Shown one piece after another: positions 36,701 to 46,663 of a stretch of DNA of 64,000 bases. The position numbers and the translations under genes are program-made. The DNA is from Parus major (lineage: Eukaryota > Chordata > Aves > Passeriformes > Paridae), in NCBI RefSeq assembly GCF_001522545.3, contig NC_031770.1:7777321-7841320 (forward strand). The letters run 5' to 3'. Below the pieces are notes generated by a model. It was not told the origin of the DNA and made no database searches. It worked only from the letters and a program-made list of their open reading frames with translations. Each line of letters begins with the position of its first letter. The first letter of the stretch is position 1.

Positions 36701-39700
36701 AGTATTTAGAAGAAACAAATCCAAATATTGGTTAAGCATCCCCTGCTCTGACGGTTCTAGGAGAGATTTACACACCCCCAGTCAGCAAAGAACTGCACTC
36801 CAGGCTATGGCAAAAGAATTGGATTGTGGATGAAAGATTGTGAGTTCCAGTTTCAGAGATGAGAGTTCAGGTCTACTATACCCCTTCTATGGTGGCCCTT
36901 AAAAAGGGTGGTGGTGGTAGATTTAATTCCCAATTCTGCTAACTTCAGAAAAGGACATGTGACAGCATTCAGAGGGTGAGTTCCTCAACAACAGATACAG
37001 GCAGCTACAACACACACAGAGCATTTTGCCTCCTCATGCCAACAGCAGCTCCTTTGAATTTGGCACCTCCAAAAGTGACACTGAACAAAGGTGACAAGCA
37101 GACTCCTTGGGGCAAGAGGTGTACATTGAGTTTGACTCTCTCAAAAGCACTGTTTACAAATTCATAAATGAAGAAACTGAACTATGGGTTACAAATTTAC
37201 TTCCTAAATGTTTAGGACAGGCTAACAGAAATGTAGTCAAATAATTAGAACTAATATTTAGTCTTTGCTCTAACACACTTTTGCCACCATACAGAAATAA
37301 CTACTTAGGGGCCTTGAATTAAAAGCAAAGACAGACTACAAAGCACATTTCTTTTGCTGCAAGCAAACAGGGTGAGTTTCATAATTTTCCTGAAGATCAA
37401 AGCTGACATTTTTGCTTCTCCCTATTTACAAATTTCTCTGACAAAGTAAGACTGCTATTCATTATTTCAGAACATTCTTTTCTTTTTATAAAGCAATACT
37501 TTTCAAAAATATTGCTACCAAATGTTTCACAATCAAGAGACCCAGGAAGAAATGTGCACACAGATTCCTACTCCCTATTACCATAACCTAAGATTTGCTT
37601 TCCTAAAGATAAGGAATATTTCATAATATCAGAGCATTAAATCTCCTTCAATATTCATACAGGGCAAAACTTGTCTCAGCAAAATTCAAAGGAGCTGGAG
37701 CAAACCAGAGGCTGCATTTGTACTACTGGATCAACAGAACTGTCTAATAAGATATGCTTTTGTCATAATCATTAAGGGAAAAAAATGAGGTATGTCAAAG
37801 CTACATGAAAACCAACACATGATGTGCTCATGAATACAACAGCTTTACATTTTGATATACGCAGTTAGCTCAGCATCAGGCCCACCAAACATACAGGAAC
37901 CCAGTCACACTTGTGCTTCTTTGGTTCCTAATCAAACTCACTGTTTTTATTATTGCTGAAGCCCCTTGGGGGAACATAAAAAAATTCACAGGATCTGCTG
38001 TTTCCTGGATTACACTTGTCTTTTGTATTTATGAAGTACATGGGATTATCCAGAGCTCAAAACCTTCTCCTAAATGTAGATCACAGGTCACTGGGCATTT
38101 TCTAGGCTCAAGAGCATCTCTAGATTTCAACCTTCCCTTCAATATAACACCACAGATCTTTACTGGGCAAAAAGAACCAGCAGGATGCCAGGTACCCAGC
38201 ACTGGTATTTTGGAACTTCTCTGGAACATCTGTATGACAAATCTTCTACCACCTCCATCCTGAAAGGATATGAGTGGGTGAAAAAGAAGAGGAAAAACCC
38301 CAGTTATTCCTCACTTGAAGCATTTCCAACAAGTTCTAAATATGCTTTGTTCTGGTTTTAGGGGTACTGAAAGCTTAAAAAAATTGCAGAAACACCAAGT
38401 TATAATAAAAGAAATTCTTGATTATTAACAGATGACAAATAGTAAGTATTTTAAACATCCAAATTGCAAAGCAGGCAGTAACTTCAATAAACACAATAAT
38501 ATTTCATATAAGTCTCACCTGCTAATAAAACAAACCTACAGGGTCTGTGTTGGGCATTTGAACCTTTTACATCTTCACCCTGCTCATACCATACACACAG
38601 GTCTTTTATTTCTTTTCCTTTTATATTGGACCTTTATATTTTATTTCATGCAACACTTCATCTTTTAATTTGATCAAGTACTTCATCCCTTGTTTGGGTT
38701 GTATTAGGAGTTAGGAAGACATCCCAGCTCCTCTTTTTATCCTTCTAAAATTATGTTCACCAAGATGTTTTTCCAAATCAAAGCTTGTAACAACTTTCCA
38801 GTTTGCCCAAGCTAGTTTTAATTCTGCTTTACCTGTAACAGCCACTTCCATACATGCAAGGTGTCCTCTTACGCTGCATCTGTTTGGAGCTTTCTGAAGC
38901 ATCTGCACTTCTGTCTGAATCAGAAATCTCAGTATTGTAGTCCAGATTTGCATCAGGCTCAGGAATCCCTTCCTGGGCACCAAAGTATTGGGAAGTCCTG
39001 CCCCAGTGAGCTTGTTGGCTTGTAGAACCAGTAATCTGCTCTTTGTTTTCTGTTTCCTCAATTCTATTGTCTTTACTGGAGATCTGACCTGCTCTTTTAG
39101 ACCATTTGCTATGCAGCTGCCTATCATTTTTTTCCAGAGAACTTCCAGGGCTTTTTGTTCCAGTCTTGCCACTTCCTTCCGTATCTCTCATGGTAGTCTC
39201 AAGAGGAAATCCAGATGAATTCTGTGGAACAAGGTTACATTTTGAAGAACCTGAAAATTTACACACCTCAGAATTAAAAGCTTTGAAGTAAAATTGCCTC
39301 ATCATCCCTGCTTTCAAAATCAGTCATAGAACAGCCCAAGTTAGAAAGGACCTTGAAAGATTGCCCAGGCTTTAAAAATCTTCTACTGCACTTCCCAAAC
39401 TCAAGTGCACTGCTAAACACAGCTGCTGAATGGAAACCTCAAGTTCAGAAAACACAGAGAGCACACACTCTTAAAGAAAAGCTTATCCAACAGCTTCCTT
39501 CCTCAGCTTCAGTTCCCTCACAACATGCCCTCTTCTCTCACCACCTCAGATTGTGAATAGTCCAAGGACTAGTTTAATTTACAATTAAAAGTACTGTTCC
39601 TGAAAAATTTATGGGGATTAATGGGATGAAAATGTAGTAGACTGTAGAAGAATGTAGACTCCTACCTAAGAATCAATTTAAATGATTAAGGAATTACTTA

Positions 39701-42700
39701 CTAATTTAATGAATTTCTTAACAATTTAAGCACCAAGATATATGGAGTATATATGTATTTATCTATATAGAAGATACATGGCAACTCAGGATATATACCC
39801 ACATTGATTCATCTTAAATGCTTCAGCTCATGACTCTAAATCATAACAGTCACCATTAAGCAAATATTTCAGCTTTGACACAATCTGCATTTTAAATTTT
39901 GGAAAAAAATGTACATTTAAAATAAGAAATGTGTTCTTTAGAAAAAGAATATGAGATTCACAACTGGGGGAAAGAACACAGTCCTGACAACTGAGACATT
40001 ACCTGGAAGCATATCTACATTCAAAGCTGAATTACTTTGATACATCATAGAACTATTAAAAAGTCTCTGCTTTCTAAAGATTATTATCTATGTTTTTCCT
40101 CCAGTAAATTTATAATTAGTTTACACAGGTGTGTTTGGCAGAACTTGAAAATTAGCCAGTGATTTCCTGTTTGATTTTGCTCCTTTCAATGCAAGTCTCA
40201 TAAAATATTATCCAAAACCAGAGACAATTACATTTGAGCAGCAATGTGATTAAGAAAGGGCAAAGTCAGCATTGATATCAGATGATCCTGACAGAATCAT
40301 ATTTAGTGACTCAGCTAAGAGACAAAGACAACTCCCAAAATACAGCTCACCAAGCTGAGACTTAAGAAACAAGCCTTCCTTTGCAAAAGAAAGCATAAAT
40401 TACTGTTATTTGCCACTACCACTTGTGAGCTCTCTGCCACGGGTTTCAACCCACTGCCTGTGTTGCACATAAGGAGACAGAAGGCACACATGGATTAGGA
40501 TCAGTCACATCCTGGCTGAGATCCAGGGACACCAAAATCCTCCAGCACCCAGCACTGGGACACCACGCACGGGGCCTCGGCACCCTCTGCCGGCTGCTGC
40601 CAACTACAACACTTCAGATGTTTTTTGCTTTCTTGCCTACAGAACATTTTCTCAATTGCCTCAAACACGACAGCAGGACTGTGATTTAGGCTCTGCTATC
40701 CAAATTACAGTCTTTCGGAGCTCTCTGTGGTTATTAGTTCTGCTTGCCCCAATACATCAGTTTTTCTGCAGTCCTGAAAGCAATTTCTTAAACTGTACGT
40801 GAGATTAAAATGATTTATGAAATTATTAGGTGAAAATAAGTAAGGCTTCCTACTTGCAAATTGCAAAATTGAATAATTCATTTTGTAGTCACTCATTTTA
40901 TAACCTGGCAAAGAGAAAACAGCTCAGCAGCTGTTATTAATGCACCTAGTGGACCACTGTTATACCAAAACTACTACCTATTTCTTGCTCTTCATGCATG
41001 CTTTGTTTCAAATAATCATCAAACCAAAACCCCAATAATTTTTAATGTCAGAAGCATTTTAAGTATTTTATCAAATCCTAGAACACACCCAGGCAATTTT
41101 AATGCCAAATGTTAAAAACACCTCCCCAAGGGGTTCACTTAAAGAAAACAAGTCAGTGAAACCCTCAGTTTGCTCTCACCAGAATATGCTTTGTCTTTAG
41201 CAATGATCCTTCTCTTTTCACCACTTGCAGGATGTTATTAGTAAGGATTTAACTGCCTGTAAATGCAGCTGTACATAGAGGTCACAGACACTGGACCAGC
41301 TGGACCAAAGGGTCTGTTTACTCAGTGCCACGAAATCATTTTGGGTTTCAGGTTACTTTTTTTTTTCCCCCTTCCTCTTTTTCACTCAGATTTTGAGATG
41401 GTGGCATAAGCACACTCCTTGCTATTTTCCTTTGAAACACAGCAGCTGCTGAGCCACACACCATCCTTCTCTGACCATAAACCCTCACCTACTAGAGCAG
41501 CAACAGCTTGGGCAAAGCCCAGTGTCACATTCCATCAGTAGCACACCATCACCTATCCCCAAAGGTTCTCAGGAAAAGAAACCACATGCACCAGCCACTC
41601 CTAGGAGCAGTGCTCTGGCCAGTGTTCCTGCCTCTTGCTGCAAAGCTCATAGTCTGGTACTTCTGTGGGACACTTGGGGCCCAAGTCCCAGATCCTTTGA
41701 AGGAAATACAGAAAACCAAATCTTTGAGGGTTCCATGATCCTTGCTACAGAGCTATCCAATGGACTGGTATTTCAAAACAACAAATCATGAGCAGAATGT
41801 ACAGAACAAAAAGTTACCTTATAGACCCAACCTTCAACATGACATTGCCAACTACATTCTCATTTTTTGCCTTATCATTTTGCCCTGAGCCAAAAAGTTA
41901 CCTGAGATGAAGGAACAGGGATGGAAAGGCAGCTCCTTTTCCCTTGATCTTGTTCTCCACCTTCAAAATCCTCAATAGTTTCTTCAGAAGCTAATCTTTT
42001 TTTCTGTTGTACGTGTACTTCTGCTTTTAATGACTCTGCATGACCTTCTCCCCTTCCTTGGCCTTTTTTCTTTCTACTACCTTAAAAAAAAGAAAAAAAT
42101 GGTACTTTTGGAACGCAACTTTTTCAGTGAAATCCTGACACTAGGAATCATTAAAGCAGATGACTGGGCACATGATATGAGAAACAGCAGCAGTTGTGAA
42201 AAAAACTTTTTAAACAGTTCCAATAATGTTTGCATGAACCCCCAGTTCCTTCAAGGTCAGGCCTTCAGATACATCTCACCCACACAGCTCCTAATCTCAA
42301 AACTGACACAATCAAAGTGTTCAGTCTTTGAAATAAATATCATATGCATACATGCAACAACTGTTATAGTACTGGCAGAGAAACAAACAAATAAACAAAC
42401 AAACCCCACTCCCCCAAAAATACAAAACAAAAGCACAAACATAAGAAAACTATCACACCAGTACAGGACTCAGCATAGCCAGTTAAAGACCATGTAATTT
42501 TTATATAAATAAGGCAGAAGGAAACAGTCTAGATTTAGAAGAAGAGGATACTGAAACACAGATTTCCTTTTGCATCTGATAGTTTTTTCCAAACTAGCTT
42601 CTGAATAAAAGAATAGGCAGTGTGGTGGATGGCACATGACTGAGGTGTTTAAAGCCACAGTTGCCCTCACCAGTGCACATAGACTCTTGTATTTACAACA

Positions 42701-44848
42701 GGAGAGAAGCAGCAAGTGGCCAGACACTGCATAACATAATATTATAACTAACATAACATAATAACATAACTCCTGTGGGGCTGCTTGGCAGTAAGAGCCA
42801 AATCCATTACAGCATCTCAGCAGAAACAGCAGCTGGAAAGAGAGTGACTAAAGCAGAGCTGCTGCACACAGGGGAGCAGGCACACACTCACCAGCCACAG
42901 TTTGTACACTTGGACTGATCAGCAAGGGAAACTCAACAGTTTGCACCCAAATCACTTCACTCCTCCCCACTGAAGGGCAAACAGGGTGTGCTGTGCTGTG
43001 CTCAGCACAGGGAATGACAGGAACAGTTTCTTCTTCTCACTTCTTTAGCCCAACTGCTCCATCCATAAAAGTCTTAAGGGCAATAAACGCCACATAGAAA
43101 GTCTGCCTAATGGCAGTTTTAGAAGTTCCCAGGACCAAAGTCAAATCCTGACTCTTCATGTTAGAAATATTAAGATTGTCTTCTTGAGCTTTTGCCAATA
43201 CATAGGCACCTTAGGCATTATGTGTCCCACTGACAGTGACTGAGCAGCATCACCTTCTGCTGCTGTCACTGCTGATATGCAGCAGCAGGAGTCCATGACA
43301 CATCCAGCAATTTCTTTTCCCACAAGAACAGGAGGGAATGCAACACTATTTTAGCCTCATGTTGGTAAGAAACTATCAGACTGTAATGAACTGCTCCTCC
43401 TAGGAATTAACTTTGGACTAAATAATCAAGTTTGATTCAGTAATGATTAAAAAACTAACATGCAACACCACCCAAACCCTTCTACCTTTAAAATGGGTGA
43501 AATTAAGAATCTAAATTTAGAAGGGCAAAACATCAGTGACTTAAGTGTGGAGAAGGGTAGAAATTAAAGAGACAGAAACTACCTAGAATTTGCATATGGC
43601 ATTTGCATAGCCAAGCTTATAAGAAAGGGCTCCATAACATCTAATGCTCAGCTGTGCAAACAGAGTTTATTATCTGGCATTAAAAACAGAAAGAAAATTA
43701 ACTGATGAAAAAGGGCTCTACCACACCCACAGGATTGATGACAAAGAAGACAATACAAGTCAGTCTTTGTCAACTGCCCCACACAGAGCATGGAAAGAGA
43801 AGTAGCAAATTAATACTTCCTACCACCACAATTATAATTTTTAAAATTACATCAAAGCACGGAAATGCATATTGGAATGCAATTGTTATCACACTGCAAA
43901 CCTACCTCCTGTCATTACAGGCTTGGAAACCTTCTGCACCAGGAGATCTCTTTCCAGCATCCAAGATGGAAGCACTCTCTTTCTTTGAATAGATTTTGAC
44001 TGTTTGCTTTCATTATCATCAGAAAGAGGAGCCTGAAACAACATTTACTGTTTAGTGCCTTTATCCAGGTACTGAAGAGTGGGGGGAAACTAGACCACAG
44101 TTTGTATTCAGTTATGCCCTTCAAAAGCAGTCTGGGTAACCACCTACTTTTTACATGGGGACCCCACTGCTCAAATATTTGACTTTTCTAGCAGCTTCCC
44201 CCCACCCAGAAAAACAACAGCAATAGGAATCCTCGTGCAGTAAAATCAAAACAAAACAAAACTTTTCAGGTCTTTGGAATAAATATCTAAAAGGCTACAA
44301 ACTGAAAGATTCATAGGAAAGCTTTACCACCATCTTGCTCTAGTTTCCACACACAGACATAACAGAAAGAGCAAGTTTAACAAAAGCCTATTTGTCCAAG
44401 AAAAAAAAAAAAACACCAAAACCCAAACAGAAAAGTCTTTATTGCATTCCTACAATTTATTTCTCCAGAAAGTAACCAGACTCTAAATATCTGTAAAAAC
44501 AGTGCAAATACATCAAAGTCACATTCATTATTTACTAAAAACAGCACCATAATTTTGAATTTCCTGAGCCAGTCCATTCCAGGGATCTCAACTACAGCAA
44601 AGGCTGACATTTCATTTTTATAGAAAACACAACACCTCCTTAACTTTCAACACCTGCTTACAAATCTTAAACTTCATTAAAAACTTAAGCACCTACCACA
44701 AGTCTGGAGGCAGCATCATTATTCCTCATTTTTGCAGCTTCCTGAACCTCAGAGCTGGAACATGCTGGTTCCATTAACAAAGGAATACAGGACATCTCAA
44801 CAGCATCAACAGTTGGTGCTTCTTCTGCATCAGCCTCCTGGCTTTTTT
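27584..44848 (-). CDS. APLF: Aprataxin and PNKP like factor (eight exons, N-terminus missing)
   Basis: A nuclear DNA-repair scaffold: it binds Ku and poly(ADP-ribose) and has histone-chaperone activity in non-homologous end joining. Coding exons in transcription order: 44697-44848, 43906-44032, 41902-42080, 38833-39250, 33612-33737, 32367-32413, 31308-31346, 27584-27792. Seen: Ku-binding motif [10 protein letters not shown], two PBZ zinc fingers (CMYGSGCYR...H...H and CPYGTACYR...H...H), and an acidic C-terminus with [17 protein letters not shown] and a LVQEARRFV end. About 432 codons are visible, against 511 in human. The FHA domain that binds phosphorylated XRCC1/XRCC4 is not found. Exon 3 (phase-0 end) does not match exon 4 (phase-1 acceptor); see findings. 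Internal exons 5 to 8 join perfectly. Confidence 0.92.
27969..28027. repeat. (TCCA)n microsatellite
   Basis: A perfect tetranucleotide run of about 59 bases, long enough to be length-polymorphic. Confidence 0.95.
28575..28793 (+). mobile_element. Possible LTR fragment
   Basis: Ends in CTCAAACCAAGACA, the same terminal pattern as the elements at 2455 and 10473 in opposite orientation. The left end is undefined and no target-site duplication is seen. Confidence 0.35.
31308..31346 (-). CDS. APLF: APLF 39-bp microexon, basic linker
   Basis: Acceptor TTTCTTTAG, donor AATG|GTGAGT. Encodes [14 protein letters not shown] across its borders. The exon is phase 1-1 and a multiple of three, so it can be skipped without breaking the frame. 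It lies between PBZ finger 2 and the acidic tail. Confidence 0.85.
31347..32366 (-). other. APLF: APLF intron
   Basis: 1.0 kb, AT-rich; contains a short CR1 tail at 32283-32345. No other feature. Confidence 0.7.
32283..32345 (+). mobile_element. CR1 LINE 3' terminus
   Basis: GGACTTGATGGTCCTTGTGG followed by the CR1 end signature TTTTCTGTGATTCTGTAA. Only about 60 bases of the 3' end remain. Confidence 0.75.
32367..32413 (-). CDS. APLF: APLF exon, second half of PBZ finger 2
   Basis: 47 bases, acceptor TTTGCAG, donor CCAG|GTGGGT. Encodes [15 protein letters not shown], supplying both zinc-binding histidines of finger 2. Confidence 0.93.
32414..33611 (-). other. APLF: APLF intron
   Basis: 1.2 kb intron splitting the CYR arginine codon of PBZ finger 2. 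No feature beyond A-rich tracts. Confidence 0.75.
33612..33737 (-). CDS. APLF: APLF exon bridging PBZ fingers 1 and 2
   Basis: 126 bases, phase 2-2. Encodes [16 protein letters not shown] (the two histidines of finger 1), an acidic spacer, and CPYGTACYR (the two cysteines of finger 2). Donor CG|GTGAGA, acceptor TTTTGCAG. Confidence 0.95.
33738..38832 (-). other. APLF: APLF intron (5.1 kb)
   Basis: Splits the CYR arginine codon of PBZ finger 1. The GTGG run near 36908-36918 and several A tracts are the only notable simple repeats. Plus-strand open frames such as 37913-38263 have no domain support. Confidence 0.7.
38833..39250 (-). CDS. APLF: APLF large middle exon, first half of PBZ finger 1
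   Basis: 418 bases encoding a Ser/Lys/Glu-rich, probably disordered linker and then [13 protein letters not shown], the cysteine half of finger 1. Donor TACAG|GTAAAG. The best acceptor is AATTTTCAG at 39251-39253 (exon start 39250). A weaker TTCTGAG acceptor would start the exon at 39266 and restore frame with the preceding exon. Confidence 0.88.
39251..41901 (-). other. APLF: APLF intron
   Basis: 2.7 kb; contains a CR1 remnant at about 39321-39365 and a TATA-rich stretch near 39740-39775. A small unrecognised exon may hide here, given the phase mismatch between its flanking exons. Confidence 0.6.
39321..39365 (-). mobile_element. CR1 LINE 3' remnant
   Basis: TCATAGAACAGCCCAAGTTA and AAAGGACCTTGAAAGAT resemble the reverse of the CR1 terminus. 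Very short and diverged. Confidence 0.45.
41902..42080 (-). CDS. APLF: APLF exon, linker downstream of Ku motif
   Basis: 179 bases, acceptor TTTTAAG, donor CTCAG|GTAACT. Only one frame is open: basic at first ([11 protein letters not shown]), then acidic ([14 protein letters not shown]), ending SIPVPSSQ. It joins the Ku-motif exon in phase but ends in phase 0, unlike the next acceptor. Sequence conservation with human is low, as expected for this linker. Confidence 0.75.
42081..43905 (-). other. APLF: APLF intron
   Basis: 1.8 kb. An AAAC-type simple repeat lies near 42383-42403. No exon or full mobile element is recognised. Confidence 0.7.
43906..44032 (-). CDS. APLF: APLF exon with Ku-binding motif
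   Basis: 127 bases, phase 0 to 1, acceptor TTGTTTCAG, donor GGAG|GTAGGT. Contains [16 protein letters not shown]. The RKRxLPxWML core is the A-type Ku-binding motif known in APLF to contact Ku80. Confidence 0.94.
44033..44696 (-). other. APLF: APLF intron
   Basis: 0.66 kb; A-rich tract near 44400. Nothing else is seen. Confidence 0.75.
44697..44848 (-). CDS. APLF: APLF exon upstream of Ku motif
   Basis: 152 bases, acceptor TTTTGTCAG, donor CTTGTG|GTAGGT. The only open frame is acidic and Ser/Ala-rich ([18 protein letters not shown] onward) and matches the disordered stretch after the FHA domain. It begins with two bases of a split codon, so at least one earlier coding exon exists. Confidence 0.75.
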
Positions 44849-46281
44849 CTGACAAAACAAAATCAGTTTTAGCTACTCACATGCTACAGACATAAACATG
44901 CACTTTTGACTCAAACACAAAAGTTGGTCTGAATGTTTGCCATTAACAAATGCAGTTTGAAACTGACCATCAACATCCTCTTACATCAAATTACAGAGGA
45001 AATAAATGCACCTTCCTTCTACTTCACACCTAAAGGGTTTTGAACAAAAGACTCTCTAATAACTGCTGACCACCACTGTGGTGTTTTGGGGTTTTAGTAC
45101 ATAATTTACAGTGGTTGCTGCCATGACAAAACTTGGAGAAAGCAGAAATGGCATCTTGGAATTTGCTTTATAGTAAAACTGCACAACTCCCCAAAATCTG
45201 ATCCTATTTTAGAAGTCATGCAACGATTTTAATACGCAGTTTTCAGGATCAGATGCTAAATGAATCAGGCATTTCCCAGAAAGCTCTCACTACAGGCTAC
45301 AAGCCTGCAGCACTGAGGTGACACTAGATACTCAGGTGCTAGTTTCAAAAGCCCCAGTACAGAGCCACTACATCTAAAAAGCTTTTTAGGTTATGAAAGC
45401 AGATCCAAACTGCAACTGTTTTCCTTCAACACACTGCCTTTCCACTACTCAATTGGCAAGCACAAATAATTAGGGAAAAACAAGTCTAATTGGTGCAGTG
45501 TTCCCTGCACAGAAGCACTGGGGAGTCTCTGCCAACCCTTCCAGAACTTTTTGCACTTCTGTCACGCTATGAAGAGAAACACCAAGGGCTAAGCTCTGCC
45601 CTCACCCCTTCAGCTCTGCATGGGCTCACAAAACCCCAGGATGGGTGAGGTTCAGTGACCACACTGGCCCATCCTCCCTGCTCAAACAGGGTCATCCCAG
45701 AACACACGGCACTGGATTGCATCCCGATGGTTCTGGAATATCTCCGCTGAGGGACCCTCCACACCCTCTCTGGGCAGCCTGTCCCAAGTGCAGCCGCTGC
45801 ACAGTAAAGTTCTCCCTTATATTCAGTCTGTGCATCACTTTCTGCCCACTGCCTCTTGTCCTATCGTTCTGTACCAGTGGGCACAGCCTGGTCCATCCTC
45901 TTGGCACTCTTCGCTTATATAAATGAATACTCTTAGCCGTCTCGTCTCGAAGCTGAACAGGCCCAGCTGCTCCATCCCTCCCTCCTACGAGGGACGCTCC
46001 ACTCTCCCAACCATCCTCGTTGCCCTCCGCTGGAGCCGAGCTTTGCCCGCCCCTTCCACCCGCGGCGGAGCCGGCTCGGGGTTACAGCGCTCCCCTTTAG
46101 ACCCCGCGGCTGCCGACACGAACCAGCCGGCCCTGGGGGCGGGTGTCGCTACCTCTGCAGGGCCGGGCCTGCCTCACCTCCAGGGTGCCGGAGCCGCCGG
46201 GCCGGGGCCGGAGGTGGTGCCGGGCCCGGCAGGAGCCGCCGCCGCCTGATGACGCGGGGCCGCCCCGTGACGCGCGGCTTC
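44849..46281 (-). other. APLF: APLF 5' region, FHA exons expected but not found
   Basis: I translated 44849-45660 on the minus strand in all frames and saw nothing like an FHA domain. 45640-46045 is CR1. From 46050 to the gap the sequence is very GC-rich. A donor CTGGAG|GTGAGG at 46178 (minus) could end APLF exon 1; the frame before it gives HLRPRPGGSGTLE, faintly like the start of human APLF, but this is weak. Confidence 0.4.
45640..46045 (-). mobile_element. CR1 LINE 3' fragment near APLF/FBXO48 promoter
   Basis: On the plus strand the reverse of CR1 is clear: CTCTCTGGGCAGCCTGTCCC, CACAGTAAAGTTCTCCC, CCTCTTGTCCTATCG and TCGTTGCCCTCCGCTGGA. Relatively well preserved, about 400 bases, 5'-truncated. 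Confidence 0.85.
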
Positions 46282-46383
46282 NNNNNNNNNNNNNNNNNNN
46301 NNNNNNNNNNNNNNNNNNNNNNNNNNNNNNNNNNNNNNNNNNNNNNNNNNNNNNNNNNNNNNNNNNNNNNNNNNNNNNNNNNN
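46282..46383. other. Assembly gap (102 N) in shared promoter
   Basis: A run of Ns starting after GCGCGGCTTC and ending ten bases before the FBXO48 ATG. The true size is unknown; GC-rich promoters commonly drop out of short-read assemblies. Confidence 0.98.
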
Positions 46384-46393
46384 GGCCGCGGGC

Positions 46394-46663
46394 ATGGACG
46401 CGGGGCGCGCTGCCGGCAGGGACAGCGCCGAGGCGGGGAGAGGAGGAGCGGGTGACTTCGTGTCCGCCCTTCCTCCCGAGATCAGCTCCCGGATTTTCAG
46501 CGGGCTGGATGTGGAGAGCTTGTGCCACGCGTCCGTGACGTGCAAGGGCTGGCACCGCGCCATCGAGGGCAACGAGCGGCTGTGGCGGCACCACTGCCTG
46601 GCCGTGCGCGCCGTCTGCCAGCGGGAGATCGACAACGACCGGGGGAACGGCTACTCCTGGAAG
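46394..46663 (+). CDS. FBXO48: FBXO48 coding exon 1
   Basis: 90 codons ending GYSWK, donor TGGAAG|GTAAAT. Very GC-rich. The first 20 residues (Gly/Ala/Arg-rich) differ from the mammalian N-terminus. The F-box follows. Confidence 0.93.

Noticed and set aside
38711..39172. 153-codon minus-strand open frame in another phase over the APLF large exon
   Set aside because: It does not continue into the zinc-finger exons; the other frame gives CMYGSGCYR with correct splicing.
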